Shown: positions 46,515-53,494 of the stretch, in pieces
Numbering within the stretch: position 1 is the first letter of the stretch
Layout: each line of letters starts with the position of its first letter
Assembly (NCBI GenBank): GCA_963770645.1
Contig: CAVYQL010000004.1
Span: forward strand, 434,001 to 498,000
Direction: 5' to 3'
Source of the DNA: Bog-473 sp963770645
Lineage (GTDB): Bacteria > Actinomycetota > Acidimicrobiia > Acidimicrobiales > RAAP-2
DNA: 64,000 nt
Notes under the pieces: generated by a model
What the model was told of the DNA's origin: nothing
Databases searched by the model: none
What the model saw: only the letters and a program-made list of their open reading frames with translations
Translations under genes and position numbers: made by a program

Positions 46515-46942
46515 TGGACACGCACCTCTGGCTCTCGCGGCGCGCCCTCAAGCTGCACGCGGTCATCCTCATCGTCGTCCCGGGGTTCCTGGCCTTGTGC
46601 GTGTGGCAGATCCACCGCGCCCTCGACGGCAACAGCCTCTCGTGGGCCTACGTCTTCGAGTGGCCGCTCTTCGCTGCCTACGCCGTCTACATGTGGTGGC
46701 GCCTCCTGCACGAGGGCGGCGTGGAGGAGCCGCACGCAGCCGCGACCAACGGGTCCGGCGGCCAGGCCGGTACCGCCACGGCATCCGCCGGCGCCGCACC
46801 CGGTCTGGCGAGTGCGGCCGCAGACGGCGTCGCGTCACCAGACCAACGAGACACACGACAAGACGAAGAGGACGCCGAGCTCGCCGCCTACAACGAGTAC
46901 CTCGCACAGCTGGCCGAGCAGGACAAGGCCGCGGGTCGCTGA
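46514..46942 (+). CDS. Conserved small actinobacterial membrane protein
   Basis: This 142-residue protein has two likely membrane spans: KLHAVILIVVPGFLALCVWQ (15-34) and WAYVFEWPLFAAYAVYMWW (45-63). A low-complexity Ala/Gly/Thr linker and an acidic helical C-terminus (DEEDAELAAYNEYLAQLAEQ) follow. The arrangement (RALKLHAV.. two helices ..YNEYLA) recurs in actinobacteria without a known function. The start is the ATG at 46514, overlapping the hydrolase stop by one base. The tRNA-Gln gene lies just downstream on the other strand. Confidence 0.7.
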   Translation: MDTHLWLSRRALKLHAVILIVVPGFLALCVWQIHRALDGNSLSWAYVFEWPLFAAYAVYMWWRLLHEGGVEEPHAAATNGSGGQAGTATASAGAAPGLASAAADGVASPDQRDTRQDEEDAELAAYNEYLAQLAEQDKAAGR

Positions 46943-46951
46943 CGATCGGCG

Positions 46952-47024
46952 CTCCGGGGGGAGGGCTCGAACCTCCAACATCCGGCTCCAAAGGCCGACG
47001 TTCTGCCGATTGAACTACCCCGGA
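46952..47024 (-). tRNA. tRNA-Gln (UUG)
   Basis: This is a 73-base cloverleaf on the minus strand. The acceptor TCCGGGG pairs with CCCCGGA, with discriminator G as expected for glutamine. The D-stem is GTTC/GAAC. The anticodon stem TCGGC/GCCGG (one T-G pair) holds the loop CTTTGGA, giving anticodon TTG. The T-arm is GGAGG-TTCGAGC-CCTCC. No CCA is encoded. It reads CAA codons. Confidence 0.95.
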
Positions 47025-47099
47025 CCGAGGCGAGTGCCCGCTCAAGGTTAGACACGCCGCGCCCGAGCCCCGATGAGGCCCGGCGGTAGCTTCTGTCCC

Positions 47100-47771
47100 G
47101 TGCGCATCCTGGTGGTGGACGACGACCTCGCCGTTCTCCGCTCCATCGACCGGGCCCTCCGCCTGGAGGGCTACGACGTGGCCACCGTGCCCTCGGGCGG
47201 GGAGGCACTCGAGGCGCTGGCGCAGACGCCCCCCGACGCGCTGGTCCTCGACCTCGGCCTGCCCGATCTCGACGGCCTGACCGTGTGCCGCCGCATGCGG
47301 GCCGCCGGCGACGACACGCCCGTCCTCATGCTCACCGCGCGCGACGCCATCGACGACCGCGTGCAGGGGCTCGATGCGGGGGCCGACGACTACCTGGTCA
47401 AGCCGTTCGCGTTGGCCGAGCTGCTCGCCCGGTTGCGCGCGCTCTTGCGTCGGCGCTTCGAGGGCGAGGGCGGGCTCCTGCGTGTCGGGGACCTCGCCTT
47501 GAACCTGTCCACGCGCGAGGGGCAGCGCGGCGAGCGCACCTTCACGCTGACTCGCATTGAGTTCGACCTGCTCGAGATGTTCCTTCGCCACCCGCGCCAG
47601 GTGCTCACCCGCGATGTCCTGCTCAACCGCGTCTGGGGCTTCGACTTCGACTCGGGCACGAACTCGCTCGCCGTGTACGTCGGCTACCTGCGCCGCAAGC
47701 TCGAGGAGGGTGGCGAGCCCCGCTGCATCCAGACGGTGCGCGGCGTGGGCTACGTGTTGCGGGACTCGTGA
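47100..47771 (+). CDS. OmpR/PhoB-family response regulator
   Basis: This 223-residue regulator has a receiver domain (1-115) with the acidic pocket in VRILVVDDDLAVL, the phosphoacceptor aspartate in ALVLDLGLPDLDG, and the lysine in DDYLVKPFALAELLARL. A winged-helix DNA-binding domain follows (130-220), with TRDVLLNRVWGFDFDSGTNS and the recognition helix and wing VYVGYLRRKLEEGGEPR then IQTVRGVGYVLRDS. It starts at GTG 47100. The kinase gene starts 4 bases after its stop, so they form one operon. Closest in style to mycobacterial MprA/TrcR regulators; the signal is unknown. Confidence 0.92.
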   Translation: MRILVVDDDLAVLRSIDRALRLEGYDVATVPSGGEALEALAQTPPDALVLDLGLPDLDGLTVCRRMRAAGDDTPVLMLTARDAIDDRVQGLDAGADDYLVKPFALAELLARLRALLRRRFEGEGGLLRVGDLALNLSTREGQRGERTFTLTRIEFDLLEMFLRHPRQVLTRDVLLNRVWGFDFDSGTNSLAVYVGYLRRKLEEGGEPRCIQTVRGVGYVLRDS

Positions 47772-47775
47772 GCGC

Positions 47776-49107
47776 GTGACCTTCCGGACGCGCCTGGTCG
47801 TCGCCACCACGGTCGCCGTAGTGGTGGCAGTGCTGGCGGCGTCGTTCGCCGCCTTCTTCGTGGCGCGCAACACACTGCTCGACGCTGCGGACAATTCGCT
47901 CACGACCGCGGCGCAGAAGATCGTCGCCGGCCAGGAGGACATCGGCTCCACCACCGCCACTCTGGGCCAGGTCATCCTTCCCAACGGCACGGTGGTCTCC
48001 GGGGGCGGGCTGCCGGTGACCGGACAGGTACGGCTCGTGGCGGTCAACCTGGCTCCCGCCTTCTTCACCACGGTCGTCGTCGACGGGAGCGAGGTGCGCG
48101 AGTACGTCGAGCACCTGCCCGAGGACACGGGGGTGCCGTCGGGCATCCTCGTCGACGGCGGCGCGTTGCAGATCGCAACGCTGCTCAACGTGACCTCGGA
48201 GCTGAAGAAGCTCGCCCTGCTGCTCGGCGCCGTTGCCCTCATCGGCATCCTGCTCGCCGTCGCGCTCGGGTGGCTCGTCGGGCGCACCGCGCTGGTCCCG
48301 CTGAATTCCCTCACGCACACCGTCGAGGACCTGGCCGAGACGACTGATGTCTCGCGCAGGCTCTCACCGGGAGGTCCGGACGAGCTGGGGCGCCTCCGCC
48401 GTACCTTCAACCGCCTGCTCGAGGCGCTCGAGTCCTCTCGCCGGGCCCAGAGCCAGCTCGTCCTCGACGCCTCCCACGAGCTGCGCACCCCGCTCACCAG
48501 CCTGCGCACCAATCTCGAGGTGATCCGCCGCGTCGACGAGCTGAGCGAAGAGGACCGCAACGTCCTCGTCGACGACGTCCTGGTGCAGCTCCAGGAGCTG
48601 ACGGATCTCGTGGGCGACCTGGCGGAGCTGGCGCGCGGGGACCAGCAGCCGGCCGCGCCGGAGGCGCTCCGCCTCGACCTGCTCGTGCGCGACGCCGTCG
48701 CGGTGCAGAACACACACGGGCGGGCCAAGGACGTGACGTTCGAGCTCGACGCCACCCCGTGCTGGGTCGAGGCACATCCCGACCGGCTGAGTCGCGCCGT
48801 GGGCAACCTGCTCGACAACGCGCGCAAGTGGAGCCCGCCGGGCCGGTCCGTCTCGGTCCTGTGCCGCGACGGCGCGGTCGTGGTGCACGACCATGGTCCG
48901 GGGATCGCGGAGCAGGACCTCCCGCATATCTTCGACCGCTTCTACCGCTCTCCGGCCGCCCGTGGGCTTCCCGGCTCGGGCCTGGGTCTGGCCATCGTCG
49001 CCCAAGTGGTCAAGGGAGAGGGCGGCACGATCTTGGCCGAGAACGACCCCGCTGGCGGTGCCCGCATGTCCATACGCCTGCCCACGGTTCCCGCGCCCGA
49101 CGACTGA
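47776..49107 (+). CDS. HAMP-containing sensor histidine kinase
   Basis: This 443-residue membrane sensor has a first span near 9-29 (VVATTVAVVVAVLAASFAAF) and an extracellular sensing region of about 120 residues. A second span (LALLLGAVALIGILLAVALG) leads to a HAMP linker (LVPLNSLTHTVEDLAETTDV). The phosphorylated histidine is in DASHELRTPLTSLRTN; the ATPase domain has NLLDNARKWSP, VHDHGPGIAEQDLPHIFDRF and GLPGSGLGLAIVAQVVKGEG. It is the partner of the adjacent regulator. Start GTG 47776. Confidence 0.92.
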   Translation: MTFRTRLVVATTVAVVVAVLAASFAAFFVARNTLLDAADNSLTTAAQKIVAGQEDIGSTTATLGQVILPNGTVVSGGGLPVTGQVRLVAVNLAPAFFTTVVVDGSEVREYVEHLPEDTGVPSGILVDGGALQIATLLNVTSELKKLALLLGAVALIGILLAVALGWLVGRTALVPLNSLTHTVEDLAETTDVSRRLSPGGPDELGRLRRTFNRLLEALESSRRAQSQLVLDASHELRTPLTSLRTNLEVIRRVDELSEEDRNVLVDDVLVQLQELTDLVGDLAELARGDQQPAAPEALRLDLLVRDAVAVQNTHGRAKDVTFELDATPCWVEAHPDRLSRAVGNLLDNARKWSPPGRSVSVLCRDGAVVVHDHGPGIAEQDLPHIFDRFYRSPAARGLPGSGLGLAIVAQVVKGEGGTILAENDPAGGARMSIRLPTVPAPDD

Positions 49108-49267
49108 TTTCCTTCGCGGATGTGCGGCCTGACATACCCGACGCAGGATCGTCTTGGGTAACCCGACCCCGGGGCTTGCTCGCGCAAATCTCAGGCTTCT
49201 ACCATCCCGGGGCCTCGGGTCGACCCAGCCACCGCCTTGGCGGAGTCCCCGAGGTTTGGGGGTGAAG

Positions 49268-49303
49268 GTGGTCCCGTTCCCCATCGCCAGGGGACGGGAC
49301 CAC
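49268..49303 (+). terminator. Imperfect hairpin after the sensor kinase
   Basis: GTGGTCCCGTTCCCC (49268-49282) pairs with GGGGACGGGACCAC (49290-49303) with one bulged base and a 7-base loop. Outer TTGGGG and CCCCAA arms may extend it to about 49255-49310. No T-run is present. Confidence 0.45.
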
Positions 49304-49339
49304 TCCCCAACGTGTGATGCGGCTCCGCCGGGGCCTGTC

Positions 49340-49367
49340 AGGCCGCACATCACAGGCCGCACATCAC
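49340..49367. repeat. Tandem 14-base repeat
   Basis: AGGCCGCACATCAC occurs twice in direct contact (49340-49353, 49354-49367). Its first 12 bases recur in inverted form near 49119-49130, just after the kinase stop, so the two sites could pair over about 220 bases. Confidence 0.7.
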
Positions 49368-49476
49368 CTTTTCTTCGCGTCTTCTTAGAAGACCCCAATG
49401 TCGGACTCAGTTGGCGGTCGCACACTGGGAGTACCCCCGGTGGAATGGGAGATCGCCACTTTCACCACCGATCCCG

Positions 49477-49514
49477 CCGGCGGGGGCGGCTGAACCCGAC
49501 GCCGCCCCCGCCGG
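49477..49514. terminator. Strong 14-bp hairpin between convergent genes
   Basis: CCGGCGGGGGCGGC (49477-49490) and GCCGCCCCCGCCGG (49501-49514) form a perfect 14-bp stem with a 10-base loop, 47 bases from the VOC gene stop. It is the best terminator candidate in the window and symmetric enough to work both ways. Confidence 0.6.
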
Positions 49515-49561
49515 TGTCTCCTTCCTCGGCCCCCTCAAAATCCCCGGCGCGGTCCCCCGCT

Positions 49562-49930
49562 TCACTCCTCCGCGATCAGCTCGATCCGGTTGCCGAACGG
49601 GTCGTCGACGTACGCCCCCCGCCCCGGCTCGGCATCGGGATTCGGCCGCACCGCGATCCCGGCGGCCTCGAACGCCGCGACCAGGTCGGGCAGGCCGCGG
49701 ATGACGAAGGCCGGGTGGGCCTTGCGAGCCGGGCGAAAGTCCTCTTCCACGCCGAGATGCACCGCGGTCGCGCCGCGGGTGAACCAGCAGCCGCCCCTCG
49801 AGGCCAGCGGCTCGGGCTTGGGCACATGCGCCATGCCGAGAAGGCCCGCGTAGAAGGCTTCGGCTTCGTCCTCGCGGCCCGGTGGCATGGCCAGCTGCAC
49901 GTGGTCGAGACGCACGATCTCGAAGCTCAT
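49562..49930 (-). CDS. VOC superfamily (glyoxalase/dioxygenase-like) protein
   Basis: This 122-residue vicinal-oxygen-chelate protein has two beta-alpha-beta-beta-beta units. The metal-ligand positions are visible as the His in RLDHVQLAMP, the His in AVHLGVEEDF and the Glu in GNRIELIAEE. A typical DDPFGNRIEL ending is present. It could be a metal-dependent lyase, hydrolase or resistance-type protein; the sequence does not decide. It is convergent with the kinase operon and divergent from the bS22 gene. Confidence 0.82.
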   Translation of the reverse strand: MSFEIVRLDHVQLAMPPGREDEAEAFYAGLLGMAHVPKPEPLASRGGCWFTRGATAVHLGVEEDFRPARKAHPAFVIRGLPDLVAAFEAAGIAVRPNPDAEPGRGAYVDDPFGNRIELIAEE

Positions 49931-49996
49931 TGGTGCCTCCTCGCGCCGGGAGCGACCTGGCAGTCAGCCCCCCAGACCGCTAGCCTGCCGCACGAC

Positions 49997-50095
49997 ATGG
50001 GATCGCTGATCAAAAAGCGCCGCAAGCGGATGCGCAAGAAGAAGCACAAGAAGATGCTCAAGGCGACCCGCTGGCAGCGCCGGGCGGGCAAGTAG
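49997..50095 (+). CDS. Small ribosomal protein bS22 (AURKAIP1/COX24-like)
   Basis: This 32-residue highly basic peptide reads MGSLIKKRRKRMRKKKHKKM followed by a short Lys/Arg tail. It closely matches the mycobacterial bS22 peptide (MGSVIKKRRKRMSKKKHRK..), a component of the small subunit seen in mycobacterial ribosome structures. A TAGCCT element at 49981-49986 could be a -10 box, giving a leader of only a few bases. In mycobacteria this gene sits next to Rv0501; here it is beside ispE. Too small for most gene finders. Confidence 0.88.
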   Translation: MGSLIKKRRKRMRKKKHKKMLKATRWQRRAGK

Positions 50096-50162
50096 CGCAC
50101 GAATCACCCGCCGGCGCCCGCGCTCCGGCTGCCGGCCCCTCGCCCGAACCCCCTTCGATCCC

Positions 50163-50960
50163 TCAGTTCCCCCTCCAGTCCCCCGGGACCGTGTGCGCCC
50201 TGAGCAGCCGGCCGGCCTCGTCCCCCAGCCGTAGCTCGGCCACCGAGGCCGTCCCTGCCCCTGCCGGGCCTCCCTCGACGAACCAGGTGGACCCGCTGCC
50301 GGCGAGGATCGGCTCGGTGCCGGCCAGCGCGCCCAGCGCGTCCCGCCAGGCGGCGAGGCGGGGCTCGACCGCCAGGGCAGCAGCCGCCAGCTCGTTGGGC
50401 GCGTCGTGGGAGGGGTCCTCGTCCCAGGCCCGGTAGACCGCCGCGGTGTCGACCCCGAAAGGCGGGAGAAGCAGCAGGTAGTCGCGGGGCTCGAAGGGGA
50501 GCGGCGTGACACGCTCGCCTATTCCCTCGACCCTGGCCCGGCCGCCCACCACGCAGAAGGGCACGTCCGCGCCCAGGCTCGCCGCGACCGAGGCGTCGGC
50601 GCAGCCCGCCCAGCGCAGGACCGCCGCGGCATCAGCCGATCCGCCGCCGAGCCCGCCGCCGAGCGGGATCCGCTTGGTCAGTCGCACCGATGCCCGCCGG
50701 CCGCATGCGTCCAGCGCCCGGACCACGAGGTTCTCCACGGTGCCCGGCAGCTCGTCGGCCCGTGTGCCCGGCTCGGCGTCGACGACGAGGCCCGCACCGG
50801 TCTCGCTCGCACCGTCGCCCTCGTCGCCCTCGTAGAAGGTGAGCTCGTCGGCCAGGCTCAGCGTGACCATCTCGGCGTCGAGCTCGTGGTAGCCGTCTGG
50901 GCGCACCCCGCGCACCCGTAACGACACCGTCAGCTTGGCGGGTGCCAGGAGCCGCCTCAC
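50163..50960 (-). CDS. ispE: 4-diphosphocytidyl-2-C-methyl-D-erythritol kinase
   Basis: This 265-residue GHMP kinase catalyses the ATP-dependent step of the non-mevalonate isoprenoid pathway, supplying polyprenyl carriers and quinones. Motifs are LLAPAKLTVSLRVRGVRPDG, the ATP loop RIPLGGGLGGGSADAAAVLR, LGADVPFCVVGGRARVEGIG, and the C-terminal EPILAGSGSTWFVEGG. The GTG at 50960 overlaps the ksgA stop (GTGA, 50957-50960), so translation is coupled. The frame is intact and the length is a little short of the usual 280-310. Confidence 0.92.
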   Translation of the reverse strand: MRRLLAPAKLTVSLRVRGVRPDGYHELDAEMVTLSLADELTFYEGDEGDGASETGAGLVVDAEPGTRADELPGTVENLVVRALDACGRRASVRLTKRIPLGGGLGGGSADAAAVLRWAGCADASVAASLGADVPFCVVGGRARVEGIGERVTPLPFEPRDYLLLLPPFGVDTAAVYRAWDEDPSHDAPNELAAAALAVEPRLAAWRDALGALAGTEPILAGSGSTWFVEGGPAGAGTASVAELRLGDEAGRLLRAHTVPGDWRGN

Positions 50961-51778
50961 AGCGCCGCCAGCCTGCCCCACTCGGCCACGCCGAGCTCCT
51001 CGGCCCGCGCGTCGGGCCGCACGCCCGCGCGCCCGAACGCGGCGGGATCGACGACGCCGGCGAGGGACCGCCGCAGCATCTTGCGCCGCTGGGCAAAACC
51101 GGCGCGTACGACGGTGTCCAGCCGTTCGTAGGAGACGAGCGCGGGATCGACCGCCGGCACCGCCAGGCGCTCCAGGCGGACCAGCACTGATTCGACCCGT
51201 GGCCGCGGGATGAAGACCGACGCCGGGACCCGGCCCACCACCTCGGAGCGAGCGAAGTAGGCGACGCGCACGGACACGGCACCGTAGGCCGCCTGGCCCG
51301 GGCCCGCTGCCATCCGCTCGCCGACCTCCCGTTGCACCATGACAAGCAGGTGGGCCACCGCGGGCACCTCGACCAGGGTCCGCAGCACGAGCGGCGTGGC
51401 GATGTTGTAGGGCAGGTTGGCCACCAGGTGCCAGGGCCTGGCGCCCCGGTCCGCCAACAACCCGGCGAGGTCGAGGGCCATGGCGTCGCCTTCGACGACT
51501 TCCACGCCGGCCGGTTCGACGACCGAGCGCAGCACGGGCACGACGTGGCGGTCCGTCTCGACCGCCACCACCGTGGCCCCCGTCTCGGCCAGGGCCAGGG
51601 TCAAGGAACCGAGCCCCGCGCCGATCTCGAGGACCCGCGAGCCTGTCCCGGCACCCGATAGCCGGGCGATCCGGCGCACGGTGTTGGCATCGGCGACGAA
51701 ATTCTGTCCGAGCGCCCTGCTCGGCCGGATCCCGTGGGCCGACAGCAGCTGGGCGATGTCGGCGCCGGAAAGGGTCAC
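50957..51778 (-). CDS. ksgA: 16S rRNA (adenine(1518)-N(6)/adenine(1519)-N(6))-dimethyltransferase
   Basis: This 273-residue enzyme dimethylates two adenines in the 3'-terminal hairpin of 16S rRNA, a late check in small-subunit assembly. Motifs are RALGQNFVADANTVRRIARL, the SAM motif SRVLEIGAGLGSLTLALAE, and the catalytic LVANLPYNIATPLVLRTL. The C-terminal rRNA-contact domain includes VRAGFAQRRKMLRRSLAGVV. Its GTG at 51778 overlaps the stop of the rlpA-like gene. Confidence 0.94.
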   Translation of the reverse strand: MTLSGADIAQLLSAHGIRPSRALGQNFVADANTVRRIARLSGAGTGSRVLEIGAGLGSLTLALAETGATVVAVETDRHVVPVLRSVVEPAGVEVVEGDAMALDLAGLLADRGARPWHLVANLPYNIATPLVLRTLVEVPAVAHLLVMVQREVGERMAAGPGQAAYGAVSVRVAYFARSEVVGRVPASVFIPRPRVESVLVRLERLAVPAVDPALVSYERLDTVVRAGFAQRRKMLRRSLAGVVDPAAFGRAGVRPDARAEELGVAEWGRLAAL

Positions 51779-52425
51779 CAGGAGATTGTGACTTCCACCA
51801 CTCCCTGGTTCGTGTCTCCGATCTGCGAGAAGCCCTCGGGCGACATGTCGACGACCCTCGGGTAGCCCGCGGCCTCACGGTCGTCGACGGTGCACGTCGT
51901 CGACGCCCCCGTGGCGTCGTTGGTCACGGTCAGCACCGTGCCGAAGGGAAGCGTCGGGCTCGCGCAGTAGCCGTCCGGCGCCTCGGGGTACCACGTGGCA
52001 TCGCCCTGTTCGCTGTTCGTCGGCGCCGGTGGCGCTGTCGTCGTGGTCGTCGGCGGCGGAGGCGGCGCCGTCGTCGTGGTCGTCGGCAGTGTCGGTGGTG
52101 GTGGCGCCGTGGTCGTCGTGGTTGGTGCGGGAGCCGTGGTCGACGTCGTTGACGACGTCGTCGAGGCCGCAGGCGCTCGATACGAGACGAGGTGCGACCG
52201 CAGGCTCACACCGCCACGAAGTGGCCCGCTTGCACCGCTCGCGTGCGCGGTATGCAACCCGTGCATCGTGCGCGTCGCGTTCTGTGCGCGCGACGCAGTG
52301 GCCGACGAGTTCTCCAACAACAGGAGAGGCGCGCCGAAAAGTACGCCGCAAATGACTGCAGCGACGCCCAGGCGCCTCCCCCCAGTGCTCTGGTTCCGCA
52401 GGGCTCCACCCTTCTCCGGGGACAC
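51775..52425 (-). CDS. Secreted RlpA-like double-psi beta-barrel protein
   Basis: From GTG 52425 this is a 216-residue exported protein: a signal peptide (GVAAVICGVLFGAPLLLLEN) and a Thr/Pro-rich wall-spanning linker of about 60 residues (runs of TTTTT and PPPP). A C-terminal domain (about 140-216) with QGDATWYPEAPDGYC, TLPFGTVLTVTNDATG, CTVDDREAAGYPRVVDMSPE and FSQIGDTNQGVVEVTI matches the RlpA/expansin-like barrel that acts on or binds peptidoglycan. It holds the position of rpfB in mycobacteria. An upstream GTG at 52545 would extend it but would cover the direct repeats. Confidence 0.78.
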   Translation of the reverse strand: MSPEKGGALRNQSTGGRRLGVAAVICGVLFGAPLLLLENSSATASRAQNATRTMHGLHTAHASGASGPLRGGVSLRSHLVSYRAPAASTTSSTTSTTAPAPTTTTTAPPPPTLPTTTTTAPPPPPTTTTTAPPAPTNSEQGDATWYPEAPDGYCASPTLPFGTVLTVTNDATGASTTCTVDDREAAGYPRVVDMSPEGFSQIGDTNQGVVEVTISW

Positions 52426-52535
52426 AGTGCACCCGCGCCGACACACGGGTGGCGAGGGGTTTCTGGAGAACTTAGATAACCAATCGCGGAGCCCGCAAAC
52501 CAGGAAAGCTGCGAAACGATTTGCCGCTCTCTTTT

Positions 52536-52629
52536 CCCAGGTCACACACCATGTTGTTCGCGATATTTAGGCAAACACCCTGGTCAGGGGCGCATTGTTT
52601 GCAAAAACTAGCTCAAACACCCAGGTCAC
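52536..52629 (-). promoter_or_regulatory. Three direct repeats at exact 42-base spacing
   Basis: CCCAGGTCAC (52536-52545), CCCTGGTCAG (52578-52587) and CCCAGGTCAC (52620-52629) start 42 bases apart, four helical turns. The second and third share a longer core, CAAACACCC(A/T)GGTCA. The region is AT-richer than its surroundings and lies between tatD and the rlpA-like gene. It looks like a multi-site operator. Confidence 0.5.
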
Positions 52630-52662
52630 GAGGTTCTCGTATTCCACACAACAGCACGTGCA

Positions 52663-53493
52663 TTAGCTGCCTGTGGAAAACACCATGGCCGCGGTCGTTG
52701 CCGTGCGCTCCATCACGTCACTGAGCGTGCACTGCTTCACGGCGGCGATTGCCTCACCGACGAACGGAAGGTACGACGGCTCATTCGTCCGGCCCCGGTG
52801 TGGCACCGGCGCGAGGAACGGGCTGTCGGTTTCGACGAGCAGCCGGTCGAGTGGACAGCGCGCTGCGGCGTCGCGTACGTCCTGCGCGTTCTTGAACGTC
52901 ACGATGCCACTGAACGACACGAACATGCCCGCATTCAGACAACGCTGGACTTCGTCGCGACCACCGGTGAAGCAGTGCAACACCGTGCGCGCGGGCACGC
53001 CCTCCGCGCTGAGGACGTCGAAGAGGTCCCCCCACGCGTCGCGCGCGTGGATGACGAGTGCAAGGCCGTGCACGTGCGCGAGCGCGATCTGCGCGGCAAA
53101 AGCCTCCCGCTGCGCCTGGCGCGGCGAGTGTTCGTAGTAGTAGTCGAGCCCGCACTCGCCCACTGCCACCACGGCGCCGTCACCCACCGCCACCTCGCGC
53201 GCCAACAGGTCCGCCACGGCGTCCACTCCCGCGCTCGCCTCGTGGGGGTGCAGCCCGATGGAGGCCCAGGCCCGCGGCGTGGAGGGTGGCGTGGCGGTGG
53301 CTCGGGCAAGGCCCACGGCTTGCGCCGAGGTGGTCACGCCGGTCCCGATGCAGATCAGGCGGTCGACATCCTCGGCTCGGGCCCGGGCCATGAGGGGTTC
53401 GAGGCCCTCTCCCGCCTCGTCCGGGCCGCTCGCGTCGCCTTCGCCGCCCAAGAACTCCTCTTGGACGTGGCAGTGCGAATCGAACCAGCCCAT
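52663..53493 (-). CDS. tatD: TatD-family metal-dependent DNase
   Basis: This 276-residue TIM-barrel hydrolase has metal ligands visible in FDSHCHVQEEF, the Glu in AVGECGLDYYYEHS, LVIHARDAWGDL, TVLHCFTGGRDE and the Asp in LLVETDSPFLAPVPHRG. TatD enzymes are 3'-5' exonucleases acting on damaged or single-stranded DNA. It starts at the ATG at 53493, one base after metG, in the conserved metG-tatD-(rpf)-ksgA-ispE order. Confidence 0.92.
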   Translation of the reverse strand: MGWFDSHCHVQEEFLGGEGDASGPDEAGEGLEPLMARARAEDVDRLICIGTGVTTSAQAVGLARATATPPSTPRAWASIGLHPHEASAGVDAVADLLAREVAVGDGAVVAVGECGLDYYYEHSPRQAQREAFAAQIALAHVHGLALVIHARDAWGDLFDVLSAEGVPARTVLHCFTGGRDEVQRCLNAGMFVSFSGIVTFKNAQDVRDAAARCPLDRLLVETDSPFLAPVPHRGRTNEPSYLPFVGEAIAAVKQCTLSDVMERTATTAAMVFSTGS

Positions 53494-53494
53494 G

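Larger units (their letters stand above)
49108..49561. other. Gene-free structured stretch between kinase and VOC genes
   Basis: I see no convincing gene in these 454 bases. It holds a tandem 14-base repeat (49340-49367), a distant inverted copy of it (GATGTGCGGCCT near 49119-49130), a long imperfect hairpin around 49255-49310 and a strong 14-bp hairpin at 49477-49514. The genes on either side are convergent, so transcription should end here. The density of structure exceeds what a simple terminator needs. Confidence 0.55.

Noticed and set aside
46569..48827. A 752-codon minus-strand frame across the response regulator, kinase and tRNA
   Set aside because: It is antisense to a complete two-component system and has Ser/Arg-rich sequence with no recognisable domain.
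52536..52629. Possible CRISPR array
   Set aside because: Only three short, imperfect repeats with no cas genes nearby; the repeat core is 10-16 bases, too short.
52430..52662. A c-di-AMP (ydaO-type) riboswitch upstream of the rlpA-like gene, as often found before rpf genes
   Set aside because: I looked for the conserved loops of that class on the minus strand and could not find them; only the 42-base direct repeats stand out.
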